Source of the DNA: NCEH01 sp043195095
GTDB lineage: Bacteria > Pseudomonadota > Alphaproteobacteria > Rhizobiales > Xanthobacteraceae
Direction: 5' to 3' (one strand)
Length of the DNA stretch: 64,000 bases
Assembly: GCF_043195095.1 (NCBI RefSeq)
Contig: NZ_JBAFWN010000001.1
The notes beneath the pieces were generated by a model that saw only the letters and a program-made list of their open reading frames with translations, was not told where the DNA came from and did not search any database. The position numbers and the translations under genes are program-made. Of the stretch, positions 22,695-31,629 are shown in pieces (the first letter of the stretch is position 1; each line of letters starts with the position of its first letter).

Positions 22695-23411
22695 TCAAGC
22701 GTCCGTGGTTACGCTGTTCTGGACGAGCCATTGGTCCAGGGCGGCGTCGGTGGCGCGGAGAATCGCCGCGCCCACTGCTTCGCCCACGGCAGTGTGCATA
22801 CCCGCGAACCGTTCGGAAGAGTGTCCCGGCGGCGAACTGAGAACCACGCAGTCCGTCCCGGTTCCGGTCACGGCCTCATGCATCCCCGCCCGCCGGTATC
22901 CTGCACCAATTATCGCGACGGTGCGAGCCTGCGTCACAAGGCTCGCGGCCTCAAGCAGCGCGGCGTCGTGCAGCGGCACCGAGACATCGCAGAGAATATT
23001 GATCGTGCCCGGACCAACCCAGGGCGTTGCGACGCGCTGCCCGACGCGCTCGCCATTGTTGAGGCCGAGCGTGACGAGGCATTCGGCCCGCACGCCCTCC
23101 ACGCTGGCGCTGGCGTGATGGTGGAAGGCGACGTTGCGCGCCGTCATCATCCCCACCGCATCCTCATGCCCAGCCTCCGCCAGGCGCTCGGCAAACCAGC
23201 ACGCGGGGTCGAGGCCGGGCGTCAGATCGGTGTTGCGCACTTCCAGCCAGACCACCTTTCGCGCATCCACGATGCCCGGGCGATTGAGCGACCAGCTCAC
23301 CATGCGACGCGGCCCGGCGAACTGCGCCACCAGCCAGGGCCGCGCACAGGCGATCACGAACGCGCGCGCCTCGCCGGCATCGCCCGAAGCGCAGGCCGCC
23401 GGCACGCTCAT
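22695..23411 (-). CDS. cbiZ: Adenosylcobinamide amidohydrolase CbiZ
   Basis: CbiZ hydrolyses adenosylcobinamide to adenosylcobyric acid, allowing salvage of incomplete corrinoids. The 238-residue protein shows the family features MVSWSLNRPGIVDARKV near the N-terminus, TARNVAFH, a GTINILC segment and the C-terminal signature TGTGTDCVVLSSP. The usual partners of corrinoid uptake (btuB, btuC, btuD, btuF) are not in this window, and the upstream gap is too short to hold a normal cobalamin riboswitch. The start ATG at 23411 has no strong ribosome site. A possible 30-codon membrane peptide gene ends 14 bases upstream. Confidence 0.88.
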   Translation of the reverse strand: MSVPAACASGDAGEARAFVIACARPWLVAQFAGPRRMVSWSLNRPGIVDARKVVWLEVRNTDLTPGLDPACWFAERLAEAGHEDAVGMMTARNVAFHHHASASVEGVRAECLVTLGLNNGERVGQRVATPWVGPGTINILCDVSVPLHDAALLEAASLVTQARTVAIIGAGYRRAGMHEAVTGTGTDCVVLSSPPGHSSERFAGMHTAVGEAVGAAILRATDAALDQWLVQNSVTTDA

Positions 23412-23424
23412 GCGGCGCGCGCGT

Positions 23425-23517
23425 TCAAGCGAAGCTCATCAGATAAGCCATGACACAGACGACCAGGATGATCGCGACGAGAATCCAGTGCCGGGCGGCG
23501 AAATTATGGAGAATCAT
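23425..23517 (-). CDS. Possible 30-residue single-span membrane peptide
   Basis: A short open frame encodes 30 residues: a basic start (MILHNFAARH), a hydrophobic helix (WILVAIILVVCVMAYLM) and SFA at the end. The composition is that of a small integral membrane peptide, and it lies on the same strand just before cbiZ. There is no clear Shine-Dalgarno sequence, so expression is uncertain. A regulatory leader peptide or an unrelated small membrane protein are both possible. Confidence 0.35.
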   Translation of the reverse strand: MILHNFAARHWILVAIILVVCVMAYLMSFA

Positions 23518-23572
23518 GCAGGAACTCTAAGCACAAGCCGGCCGTAACGGAAGAGTGGGCATGCGCTCCGCC

Positions 23573-23797
23573 TCAGGCTTTCTTCAGGAAGCAGGTTTTC
23601 AGCACCAGATCCTTGATCTTCTCCGCGTGGCACTCGATTTCCTCGGCATTGTCGGTCAAGCGGATGTTCTTGATCAACGTGCCGCGCTTCAGCACTGAGG
23701 ACGAGCCCTTCACTTTCAGGTCCTTGATGACGTGAACGCTATCGCCATCCTTCAGACGGGCGCCGTTGCTGTCCTTGACCACCAGTTCATCGCTCAT
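23573..23797 (-). CDS. PhnA-domain (YjdM C-terminal type) protein
   Basis: This 74-residue protein matches the PhnA domain: VVKDSNGARLKDGDSVHVIK, then LKVKGSSSVLKRGTLIKNI and the C-terminal HAEKIKDLVLKTCFLKK. In larger relatives (YjdM) this domain follows a zinc ribbon, which is absent here. The family was named after alkylphosphonate genes but has no proven role in that pathway, so function is open. The ATG at 23797 is chosen because the family begins here; longer upstream reading is Pro/Arg-rich and unlike the family. The 261 bases upstream contain an AT-rich patch that may hold its promoter. Confidence 0.82.
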   Translation of the reverse strand: MSDELVVKDSNGARLKDGDSVHVIKDLKVKGSSSVLKRGTLIKNIRLTDNAEEIECHAEKIKDLVLKTCFLKKA

Positions 23798-24058
23798 GCC
23801 GCACCCTCGCGGGCGCCGCGCGCAGCAGCACGCGCGAAAGCCGCCCGCCAGCGGTCTCTTCCAATTTCCAAGCCAGTGCAAGGGGGATGGCGGCGCGGTG
23901 CGCGGGGAATAGCGTCGCAGGGGCGCGGAAGGACTTCCGGCACAGGCCGGGACGGTTTGCGCGGATCGCGCGACACCCAATGGCTAGATTCGAGCCGGCT
24001 AACGTAAATATTTTCTAGAGCCAACAACGTGCGCGTAAAACGAGCGTTTCTTAAAGTA

Positions 24059-24073
24059 TTAAATATTTCTTAA
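24059..24073. promoter_or_regulatory. Perfect TTAA-N7-TTAA match, candidate CtrA site
   Basis: TTAAATATTTCTTAA fits the CtrA consensus TTAA-N7-TTAA exactly. It lies in an AT-rich patch upstream of the PhnA-domain gene (about 260 bases before its start) and overlaps the stop codon of the DUF4434 gene. CtrA control is common in this class of bacteria, but the distance and the overlap make chance quite possible. Confidence 0.25.
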
Positions 24074-25096
24074 CGCGCCAAGCGCCCGCTCGGCAAAGCT
24101 GGCTGGATGGGATCGGCTCAGCACGGCGCGTTCGTAGGCGGCGCCGAGCGCCTGGGCCTTCGGGTCCGCGCCGGCCATATAGGGATAGACAGCGAAGGCG
24201 AGGATCCGCGCCGGGGCGATCCGCGCGGCGGCCTCCAGTTGTGCCTGCACCCGTTCGAATTCTGCGGGCACGAGCCGCAGATCCTCCGGCCCGGCGCCGG
24301 GCAATTGGGTGAAAATCTCCAGCACCAGATCGAATGCGGCGTTGCGCTGTTTCAACAAGGCGAACAAAGGGGCGAGGCGCTCGTAATTGACCATGCCGTA
24401 GACCCCGACGCCATCCTGCACCATGAGCCGGATCGGGCCGACGTCCAGCACGTCCGACCACACATCTGTGAGGTAGCCTGCTCCCTCCAGTTGACTAAAG
24501 AATGTCGAGATGGACAGCGGCGCGCCCTTGGTTCCCAGAGTGTCACGCAAGCGGAGCAGATAGCTCTTCAGATGGGCGCGATCTTCTGATTTTCTCCAGC
24601 TATACTGATCTATTTCATATGGCACATACCATCCAGCAAAGGAAGGATGGGATGAATACGGTGTATTCGAGATAAATCTTGCGCCAACCTCCGCCATTTC
24701 AGACATGAATGCCGCCAGGCCGATCTGCTCCTGGCCCATCAACACTTTCCAATAGCGATGGTCGTAAGGCAATCCTACGGTCACGCTTAAGCCCGCGGCA
24801 TAAGCGAGATCCATGAAAGCGACCACGCTTTCATCCGACATCCGATATTCTTCGCCGAAGCTCGTCCATTGCAAGACCACGTCACGGCATTGTAATGCAC
24901 GCAGTGTAGCGACTTTTTCAGCCCATTGGGTTTGGGAGAGCTTGAGATCATCTTTCCAGATTTGCAGGAAACTGCCATCAAGGCGGGTCGGGGCCGGACC
25001 GGGAATAAGGGCCGACGCCGCCAGCGGGATCGCAGCTCCGCCGAGCAACACATATAATGCAGTGCGGCGTGTAAAGAATTGAGTAGTCTTTTTCAT
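24059..25096 (-). CDS. Exported DUF4434-family protein, probable TIM-barrel sugar-active enzyme
   Basis: This 345-residue protein begins with a likely export signal (residues 1-29): MKKTTQFFTRRTALYVLLGG then AAIPLAASA. The twin arginine before the hydrophobic stretch suggests the Tat route. The mature part resembles DUF4434 proteins, which have a glycoside-hydrolase-like barrel and often sit near polysaccharide genes. Segments LQIWKDDLKLSQTQW, VVLQWTSFGEEYR, SHPSFAGWYVPYEIDQY and ILAFAVYPYMAG are visible. The ATG at 25096 is chosen because it places the signal at the N-terminus. It is divergent from wecB (155 bases), so it probably acts in the same polysaccharide pathway as WecB and BcsB (inference). 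The catalytic residues are not known. Confidence 0.8.
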   Translation of the reverse strand: MKKTTQFFTRRTALYVLLGGAAIPLAASALIPGPAPTRLDGSFLQIWKDDLKLSQTQWAEKVATLRALQCRDVVLQWTSFGEEYRMSDESVVAFMDLAYAAGLSVTVGLPYDHRYWKVLMGQEQIGLAAFMSEMAEVGARFISNTPYSSHPSFAGWYVPYEIDQYSWRKSEDRAHLKSYLLRLRDTLGTKGAPLSISTFFSQLEGAGYLTDVWSDVLDVGPIRLMVQDGVGVYGMVNYERLAPLFALLKQRNAAFDLVLEIFTQLPGAGPEDLRLVPAEFERVQAQLEAAARIAPARILAFAVYPYMAGADPKAQALGAAYERAVLSRSHPASFAERALGALRNI

Positions 25097-25251
25097 GCGA
25101 ATTGCGTTCTGGGTTTCGGGGCTGGCGCGGTAGCGACCGTTTCCAGCGGACATGTGGGTGCGAGCGTCGATTCCTTGTAGCGGGATGCGCGGCGTCTGAC
25201 ACGGCATTCCCACCCGATCCGTCGACCGAGTTCCAAAATCGAAGGCAGCAG

Positions 25252-26385
25252 ATGCGGATACTGAGCGTTTTTGGGACCCGGCCGGAAGCCATCAAGATGG
25301 CCCCCTTGGTCTCGGCCATTGCTGCGGAACCGTCGCTGACCTCGCTCGTATGCGTTACCGGGCAGCATCGCGCGATGCTCGATCAGGTGCTCGGCCTGTT
25401 CCAGATCACCCCCGATTACGATCTCGACGTCATGAGGCCCAACCAGACGCTGAATGCCTTGAGCGCCCGCGTGATCGCGGCGCTCGACCCGGTGCTGGAC
25501 GAGGCGCGGCCGGACCGCGTGCTGGTCCATGGCGATACCACCACGGCGCTGGCGGCCGCGCTGGCGGCGTTCAACCGGGGCATCAAGGTGGGGCATGTCG
25601 AAGCGGGGCTGCGCACCTATGATCTTGCGCGCCCGTGGCCCGAGGAAATGAACCGGCAAGTGGTGGATCGCCTGTGCGATCACCTGTTCGCGCCCACCGC
25701 CGCCGCCGCCGCCAATCTCGCGTCGGAACATGTACAGGGTCAGGTCACTGTGACCGGCAATACCGGCATCGACGCCCTGTTCCTGACCCTCGCGCGCATT
25801 GATGGCGATGCCGCTTTGCATCAGGAGCTGGATGCGCGGTTCGCGAATTTCGGCACCGCGCGCCGGCTCATTCTGGTGACCGGACACCGACGGGAGAATT
25901 TCGGCGCCGGCTTCGTCGCCATCTGCGATGCGCTGGCGCGCCTGGCCCGGCGCGGCGACGTGGATATCGTCTATCCCGTCCACCTGAATCCCAATGTACG
26001 GGGCCCGGTGATGGAGCGGCTTGGCGACTGTCCCAACATGCATCTCATCGCTCCCCTGGACTATGTGCCCTTCCTGTATCTCATGCGCCGCGCCGCCCTT
26101 GTGCTGACCGATTCCGGCGGCGTGCAGGAGGAGGCGCCCTCGCTCGGCAAGCCGGTGCTGGTGATGCGCGACGTTACCGAGCGGCCGGAAGCGGTGATCG
26201 CCGGGACGGTGGAACTGGTCGGTACAGACCCGGACCGCATCGTTTCGGCCGTCGCGCGCCTGCTGGACGATCCTGCCCATTATGCCCGCTTCGCCCAGCG
26301 CCTGAACCCCTATGGCGACGGCAAGGCATCCGGCCGCATCGTCGATACGTTGTGCGCGCGCCGCACCTCGACGTTCGCCGCCTGA
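25252..26385 (+). CDS. wecB: UDP-N-acetylglucosamine 2-epimerase (non-hydrolysing) WecB
   Basis: WecB interconverts UDP-GlcNAc and UDP-ManNAc, supplying ManNAc for surface polysaccharides. The 377-residue length is typical. Motifs visible: FGTRPEAIKMAPL at the N-terminus, VHGDTTTALAAALAAF, GHVEAGLRTYD, RPWPEEMNRQVVDRL, VTGHRRENFG and DSGGVQEEAPSLGKPVLVMR followed by TERPEA. The ATG at 25252 is preceded by GAAGG (25241-25245); the open frame upstream of it has no family similarity. It is followed by bcsB on the same strand after 154 bases. No dehydrogenase (wecC) is nearby, so UDP-ManNAc rather than the uronic acid may be the product used. Confidence 0.93.
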   Translation: MRILSVFGTRPEAIKMAPLVSAIAAEPSLTSLVCVTGQHRAMLDQVLGLFQITPDYDLDVMRPNQTLNALSARVIAALDPVLDEARPDRVLVHGDTTTALAAALAAFNRGIKVGHVEAGLRTYDLARPWPEEMNRQVVDRLCDHLFAPTAAAAANLASEHVQGQVTVTGNTGIDALFLTLARIDGDAALHQELDARFANFGTARRLILVTGHRRENFGAGFVAICDALARLARRGDVDIVYPVHLNPNVRGPVMERLGDCPNMHLIAPLDYVPFLYLMRRAALVLTDSGGVQEEAPSLGKPVLVMRDVTERPEAVIAGTVELVGTDPDRIVSAVARLLDDPAHYARFAQRLNPYGDGKASGRIVDTLCARRTSTFAA

Positions 26386-26539
26386 CCCCTCTCCCCCTCG
26401 CCAGTTCGCGCCGCCACGTGATTTTATTGTCGGGACTGTCCCCGAAACCGGTCTGTGTTATCAGTTTGGTGACTGACGGGCGGCAATTAGGTAACACGCG
26501 CGGAAGTATGCGCGCGGGTTCGAGGGAAAGGACGCGGGG

Positions 26540-28813
26540 ATGGCGGGACGAGGCGCGAAGGGAGACCTCGCGACGAAGTGCAGGCGGTTCGCCCTCGCGT
26601 TGGCCCTGCCCTTGAGCGGCATCTGCGCCGTTGGCGTGCCGGCCCTGGCACAGGACAGCGCCCCGGCGGTTCTGACGCCTGCGCCTGCCGACCCTGTCGC
26701 TTATGCCATGCAGCGGGTCGCTGGCGATGGCTCCGTCACCGTTTCGCTTACCCTCGCCGATCTCGGAATCCTGCAGCCGATCGGCCTGTCGGGGCTGGAC
26801 GCGCGGCGCTCCGTGTTCTTCCCCGTGCCCGCAAACCTGCCGCTGAACAGCGCCCGCCTGAATTTCCAGGGCCGCTATCTGCGTGGTGACGGCGGGCGCA
26901 CGACCTATCTCGTCTCCATCGACGGCACGCCGCAGGTGGCCCAGCAGGTGAAGGGCGAGAAAAGCGCGGTTCTGTTCGAGATTCCGGTGGCGACCAATGC
27001 CCGGCGCACCGGCTTCCTGGATCTCAACGTGGCCTGGGCCTCGGTGGTGGCCGAGCAATTGTGCGCGGATGAGCGGGCGATCGGCAATATTTTCGAGATC
27101 AGCCCCGACACGCGCCTGACCTATACCTATGACCGCAACGCGGTCACCGACATCACCACCGCCTGGAGCGCCCTGCCGCCCCATCCGATCCTGCTAATGC
27201 CGCCGGCGCCGCTGTCGCGCAATGCCTTCGACGCCGCCTGGCGCATCGCCGCCGTTCTGGAGCGCGCGGGCCGGCGCGCGCGCATGGTCTCCTTGCCCCA
27301 AGTGGGCGACGAGGTGGACCTGACCGGCCTCGACGTGCCGCCGGGCTTCGCCGCCGTACCGGCCTTCGCCGCCATCTCCGGCAAGGACAAGCACCGCATC
27401 GCCAATGAGGCGGAGATTGGCGCGCTGCTGGTGGTGAGCGGCCCCGGCGCTATCGCCGCCGACATCGCGATCGTGGATGAAAACCTGTCCGGCGCGGTTG
27501 CCAACGCCCTCGCCGCCCTGCGCGACCAGATCCGCACCGCAAGCCCGAGCGCCGGCGAGACCTATGACAAATGGAGCAATGCCGGCGCTGGCGTGTCCGA
27601 GCCCGGTGCGGACCAGAATGTCAGCCTCGCCCGGCTTGCCGGGCGGCCGGTGATCACTGTTTCCGCCAATGCCGGCGCGCCGGCGGCGGGCATTCTTGCC
27701 GATCTGTGGCGGCGCATGCTGGTGGTGCCGCGGGTGCGGGCCATCACGGCCGCGAGCCCCGATCTCGTCAACGCCGCAGAGGTGCCGCTGTCGCGCCTGG
27801 GCGGGACCCCCGGATCGTTCGACGTGCTCGCCCGCGGCGACTGGAGCGCGGGCTTCGACCTTGCGACCGTGGTCACCGGTGGGCGCGTGCCGGCGGCGTT
27901 CGCGGTGGATGTCTCGGCCGCCCCCGGCGCCGGCGATACCGCGCCCATCGCCTCGGTTTTCCTCAATGATTATCTGCTCGGGGCGCGCAATCTGACCGCC
28001 AACGGCCAGCCGGAAACCATCAAGGTCGCGGTGCCCGACTATGCGCTGACGGCCCGCAACGTGCTGCGCGTCTCGTTCCAGCGCCAGCCCATGAGCGACC
28101 GGTGCCGCGAGACCCCGCAATCCTTCCCGGTCGCGGTGCTGCCCTCCAGCCGCGTCATGCTGGAGCCGGCGCCGAAGACCGAGGATTTCGTCGGCATCGT
28201 GCCCTATCTGGCCGAAAAGGCTGAGATTTTCGTGCCGCAGGCCTATTTGCAGGCGGGCGCGTCGCGGTTGCCGCAGATGGTCGCGATCGCCGCCGCCGCC
28301 GGCATCTCGCCGGAGCGCGCCAAGTTGACCGTGGTCGCCAACGACACCGAGGCGCGGCCGGAAGGCACGTTCCTGGCGCTCGACACCAATGTGGCCGGCG
28401 CCACCAGCAAGGTCACCATCGCCGAGGACCGGCTGATCCTGCGCGAGCGGCCGAGCGAGGTGCTGCTCAATGTCTCCGGCGTCACCGGGGCGGGCGTGGC
28501 ACAGGCCGTGGTGGCCAACGGCCAGCGCGGCATCATGTATCGCACCCTCGGCAGCGAGGCGCCGGACCTCGACCGGCCGTTCCAGTTCGGCCGCGGCGAC
28601 CTGACCGTGCTGACCTCCGACGGGCCGATCGTCCAGCTCGACACCCGCACGCCGGTGACCCAGGAGGTGGGCGAGCGCACAGACACCCTCGGACGGGTGC
28701 TGCGCATCGCCAGCAATTGGGGCACCGTCCTGGCGGTGATTGCGATCCTGGCCTTCATCTTCCTGATCCTGCGCGCCCGATGGGTGCGCAGACATCGCCC
28801 GCCGCGCCAATAG
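26540..28813 (+). CDS. bcsB: BcsB-type cellulose synthase periplasmic subunit, orphan
   Basis: BcsB is the periplasmic, membrane-anchored partner of the cellulose synthase BcsA and guides the growing glucan across the periplasm. This 757-residue protein has a signal peptide (about 1-38, ending PALAQ), repeated carbohydrate-binding and flavodoxin-like domains (for example VFFPVPANLPLNSARLNFQG and LDLNVAWASVVAEQLCADER), and a C-terminal membrane helix (VLAVIAILAFIFLILRARW) with a basic tail, all as in BcsB. The ATG at 26540 lies close behind GAGGGAAAGG. No bcsA, bcsC or bcsZ is nearby, which is unusual because bcsA and bcsB are normally adjacent or fused. A good intrinsic terminator follows. 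Confidence 0.85.
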   Translation: MAGRGAKGDLATKCRRFALALALPLSGICAVGVPALAQDSAPAVLTPAPADPVAYAMQRVAGDGSVTVSLTLADLGILQPIGLSGLDARRSVFFPVPANLPLNSARLNFQGRYLRGDGGRTTYLVSIDGTPQVAQQVKGEKSAVLFEIPVATNARRTGFLDLNVAWASVVAEQLCADERAIGNIFEISPDTRLTYTYDRNAVTDITTAWSALPPHPILLMPPAPLSRNAFDAAWRIAAVLERAGRRARMVSLPQVGDEVDLTGLDVPPGFAAVPAFAAISGKDKHRIANEAEIGALLVVSGPGAIAADIAIVDENLSGAVANALAALRDQIRTASPSAGETYDKWSNAGAGVSEPGADQNVSLARLAGRPVITVSANAGAPAAGILADLWRRMLVVPRVRAITAASPDLVNAAEVPLSRLGGTPGSFDVLARGDWSAGFDLATVVTGGRVPAAFAVDVSAAPGAGDTAPIASVFLNDYLLGARNLTANGQPETIKVAVPDYALTARNVLRVSFQRQPMSDRCRETPQSFPVAVLPSSRVMLEPAPKTEDFVGIVPYLAEKAEIFVPQAYLQAGASRLPQMVAIAAAAGISPERAKLTVVANDTEARPEGTFLALDTNVAGATSKVTIAEDRLILRERPSEVLLNVSGVTGAGVAQAVVANGQRGIMYRTLGSEAPDLDRPFQFGRGDLTVLTSDGPIVQLDTRTPVTQEVGERTDTLGRVLRIASNWGTVLAVIAILAFIFLILRARWVRRHRPPRQ

Positions 28814-28838
28814 GCGGGCGCCACCCGAACAGCGAGGA

Positions 28839-28870
28839 GGGCGCGGCCGGCCAGGGTCCGCGCCCTTTTT
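28839..28870 (+). terminator. Intrinsic terminator after bcsB
   Basis: GGGCGCGG (28839-28846) pairs with CCGCGCCC (28858-28865), followed at once by five T residues (28866-28870). The hairpin starts 26 bases after the bcsB stop and should end the wecB-bcsB transcript. Confidence 0.85.
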
Positions 28871-28923
28871 CGTCACCCGACATGGTCGCCCCCGGCTTGC
28901 GCCGCCCCCTCTTCGGCGCAAAA

Positions 28924-28939
28924 TGTTTCACGTGAAACA
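28924..28939. promoter_or_regulatory. parS centromere site (ParB-binding palindrome)
   Basis: TGTTTCACGTGAAACA is a perfect 16-bp palindrome and an exact match to the bacterial chromosomal parS consensus. ParB would load here and spread to drive chromosome segregation. The site is intergenic, 110 bases after bcsB and 280 before tex. Chromosomal parS sites cluster near the replication origin in most bacteria, so the window is probably origin-proximal (inference). parA and parB are not in the window. Confidence 0.9.
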
Positions 28940-29218
28940 ATGAGTTAGCGGAGACGAACAGGGGTTTCGTGACGCCTCTCCGTGCCTTTTCGGCACATCA
29001 AACCTGCGTTTCGGGCGATTATTCGCCCATGACTCCGGCGCTGTTCGCGGCCGATCGCGAAAGCTCGGCCCGCCAGCCTTCCCCACTTCACCCGCCCCGC
29101 TTCGCCTGGCCGCGCTTCGCAAGACGGCTCGGCTCTGCGACCATAGGCCGGCCCGATTTGGCGTGCAGTTCAGAATCAGCCCACAAGGGCGCCCCCGAAA
29201 AGCGCCGCAGGAGACCCC

Positions 29219-31540
29219 ATGGCCGCCACCTCCGACCAGATCGCCCAGATCATCGCCCGCGAGATCGCGGCGCGGCCCGCGCAGGTGAACGCGGCGGTGG
29301 CATTGCTGGACGAAGGCGCGACCGTTCCCTTCATCGCGCGCTATCGCAAGGAGGCCACCGGCGGCCTCGACGACACCCAATTGCGCACGCTGGAAGAGCG
29401 CCTCTCCTATTTGCGCGAATTGGAGCAGCGGCGCGAGAGCGTGCTGAAATCCATCTCCGCCCAGGGCAAGCTCACCGACGAGCTGTCAACGAAGATCGCC
29501 GCCGCCACCACCAAGGCGGAGCTGGAAGACCTCTACCTCCCCTATAAGACCAAGCGCCGCACCAAGGCGGAGATCGCCCGCGAGCGCGGCCTCGGCCCGC
29601 TGGCGGAGGCGATCCTCGCCGATCGCGCGAGCGTTCCCGCCGAGCTTGCGGCGCGCTTCCTCAGCGCCGACGTGCCCGACACCAAGGCGGCGTTGGATGG
29701 CGCGCGCGACATATTGGTGGAGACCTTCGCCGAAAATGCCGAGCTCATCGGCCGCCTGCGCACCCACATGCAGGCCAATGCGGTGCTGCGCGCCAAGGTG
29801 ATCGAGGGCAAAGAAGAGGCGGGCGCCAAGTTCCGCGATTATTTCGACCATTCCGAGCGCTGGGCGACGGTTCCGAGCCACCGGGCGCTCGCCATGCTGC
29901 GCGGGCGCAACGAAGAGGTGCTCTCACTCGACCTCGACGTGGATGCGGACGATCCCGCCCCCATCAAGCCGGTGGAGCGCATGATCGCGCAAGCTTATGG
30001 CATTTCCGCCGCCGGCGGGCCGGGCGATACCTTCCTGCGCGATGTGGCGCGCTGGGCCTGGCGGGTGAAGCTTTCGCTGCACCTGTCCATCGACCTCATG
30101 ACCGCCATGACCGAGCGGGCGGAGGAAGAGGCGATCCGCGTGTTCGCCCGCAATCTGAAGGATTTGCTGCTCGCCGCCCCGGCCGGGGCGCGCGCCACCA
30201 TGGGGCTCGACCCCGGCATCCGCACCGGCGTGAAGGTGGCGGTGGTGGACCAGACCGGCAAGCTGATCGCCACCTCCACCGTCTATCCCTTCCAGCCGCG
30301 CAACGACATTACCGGCGCCAGCGCGGAACTGGCCCACCTCATCCGCAAGCACAATGTGGAGCTGATCGCCATCGGCAACGGCACGGCGAGCCGCGAGACC
30401 GAGAAGCTGGCGGCCGACGTGATTTCCGCTTTGCCCGCGCCGAAGCCCAAGACGGTGGTGGTGAGCGAGGCCGGCGCCTCGGTCTATTCCGCCTCGGCCA
30501 CGGCCGCCGCCGAGATGCCGGATGTGGATGTCTCGCTGCGCGGCGCGGTCTCCATCGCCCGCCGTCTCCAGGACCCGCTGGCGGAACTGGTGAAGATCGA
30601 GCCGAAATCCATCGGCGTCGGCCAATACCAGCACGACGTGGACCAGAGCCGCCTCGCCAAGGCCCTGGACGCGGTGGTGGAAGACGCGGTGAACGCGGTC
30701 GGCGTCGATCTCAACACCGCCTCCCCCTCCCTGCTGGCGCGCATCTCAGGACTCGGCACCTCGCTTGCCGAAGCCATCGTCGCGCATCGCAACGAGGTCG
30801 GCGCGTTCAAGAGCCGCAGGCAATTGCTGGACGTGGCGCGGCTCGGCCCGCGCACGTTCGAATTGTCCGCCGGGTTCCTGCGCATCACCAATGGCACCGA
30901 GCCGCTGGATGCCTCCTCGGTGCATCCCGAGGCTTATGGGCTGGCGAAGAAGATCATCGCCTCCTGCGGGCGCGACGTACGTTCTTTGATGGGCGATAGC
31001 GCGGCGCTCAAAGCGCTCGATCCCAAGGTGTTCGTGGACGAGCGCTTCGGTCTGCCGACCGTGAAGGACATTCTCGCCGAGCTGGAGAAGCCGGCCCGCG
31101 ACCCGCGCCCGGAATTCAAGACCGCCACGTTCGCGGACGGCGTCAACGACATGAAGGACCTCGTGCCCGGCATGCTGCTGGAAGGCGTGGTGACCAATGT
31201 GGCCGCCTTCGGCGCGTTCGTGGACATCGGCGTGCATCAGGACGGGCTGGTGCACGTCTCGGCGCTGGCCGACCGGTTCGTGAAGGACCCGCACGAGGTG
31301 GTCAAAGCCGGCGACGTGGTGAAGGTGCGGGTGGTGGAGGTGGATGTGAAGCGCAAGCGCATCGCCCTCACCATGCGCAAGGACGACGGCGCCGCCCGCC
31401 CCTCCGGCCCGCGCCCGCCGCAATCGGGCGCCTCGCCGGCGGACGTGCGCCGCGCGACGCAGCAGCCCCAGAAGTCCGCCAAGCCCGCGGAAGGCGCCCT
31501 CGCCGCCGCCTTGGCCGAGGCGATGCGCCGGCAGAAATAA
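29219..31540 (+). CDS. tex: Tex family RNA-binding transcription accessory protein
   Basis: Tex is a cytoplasmic nucleic-acid-binding protein that associates with RNA polymerase. The 773-residue protein shows the standard order: N-terminal helical Tex domain (FIARYRKEATGGLDD, residues about 36-50), YqgF-like RNase H fold (about 325-450, GLDPGIRTGVKVAVVDQTG), helix-hairpin-helix region (about 495-560, VGVDLNTASPSLLARISGLG) and S1 domain (about 655-725, GVVTNVAAFGAFVDIGVHQD). The C-terminus is a Pro/Ala-rich tail. CAGGAG precedes the start ATG. It is convergent with the LysR gene, separated by a C-rich inverted-repeat element. Confidence 0.95.
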   Translation: MAATSDQIAQIIAREIAARPAQVNAAVALLDEGATVPFIARYRKEATGGLDDTQLRTLEERLSYLRELEQRRESVLKSISAQGKLTDELSTKIAAATTKAELEDLYLPYKTKRRTKAEIARERGLGPLAEAILADRASVPAELAARFLSADVPDTKAALDGARDILVETFAENAELIGRLRTHMQANAVLRAKVIEGKEEAGAKFRDYFDHSERWATVPSHRALAMLRGRNEEVLSLDLDVDADDPAPIKPVERMIAQAYGISAAGGPGDTFLRDVARWAWRVKLSLHLSIDLMTAMTERAEEEAIRVFARNLKDLLLAAPAGARATMGLDPGIRTGVKVAVVDQTGKLIATSTVYPFQPRNDITGASAELAHLIRKHNVELIAIGNGTASRETEKLAADVISALPAPKPKTVVVSEAGASVYSASATAAAEMPDVDVSLRGAVSIARRLQDPLAELVKIEPKSIGVGQYQHDVDQSRLAKALDAVVEDAVNAVGVDLNTASPSLLARISGLGTSLAEAIVAHRNEVGAFKSRRQLLDVARLGPRTFELSAGFLRITNGTEPLDASSVHPEAYGLAKKIIASCGRDVRSLMGDSAALKALDPKVFVDERFGLPTVKDILAELEKPARDPRPEFKTATFADGVNDMKDLVPGMLLEGVVTNVAAFGAFVDIGVHQDGLVHVSALADRFVKDPHEVVKAGDVVKVRVVEVDVKRKRIALTMRKDDGAARPSGPRPPQSGASPADVRRATQQPQKSAKPAEGALAAALAEAMRRQK

Positions 31541-31629
31541 GCGGCGCGTGTTTTTCCTGACACCGCCCCTCTCGGCCGGGATGTTTCCCTCTCCCCACTG
31601 AAGATTACTCTCTCCCATTGCGAACCATT

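Larger units (their letters stand above)
28814..29218. other. 405-base intergenic region between bcsB and tex
   Basis: The gap holds the bcsB terminator, the parS site and then about 280 bases before tex with no recognisable gene. A good ribosome site (CAGGAG) precedes the tex ATG at 29219. A clear promoter box for tex could not be assigned. Confidence 0.7.
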
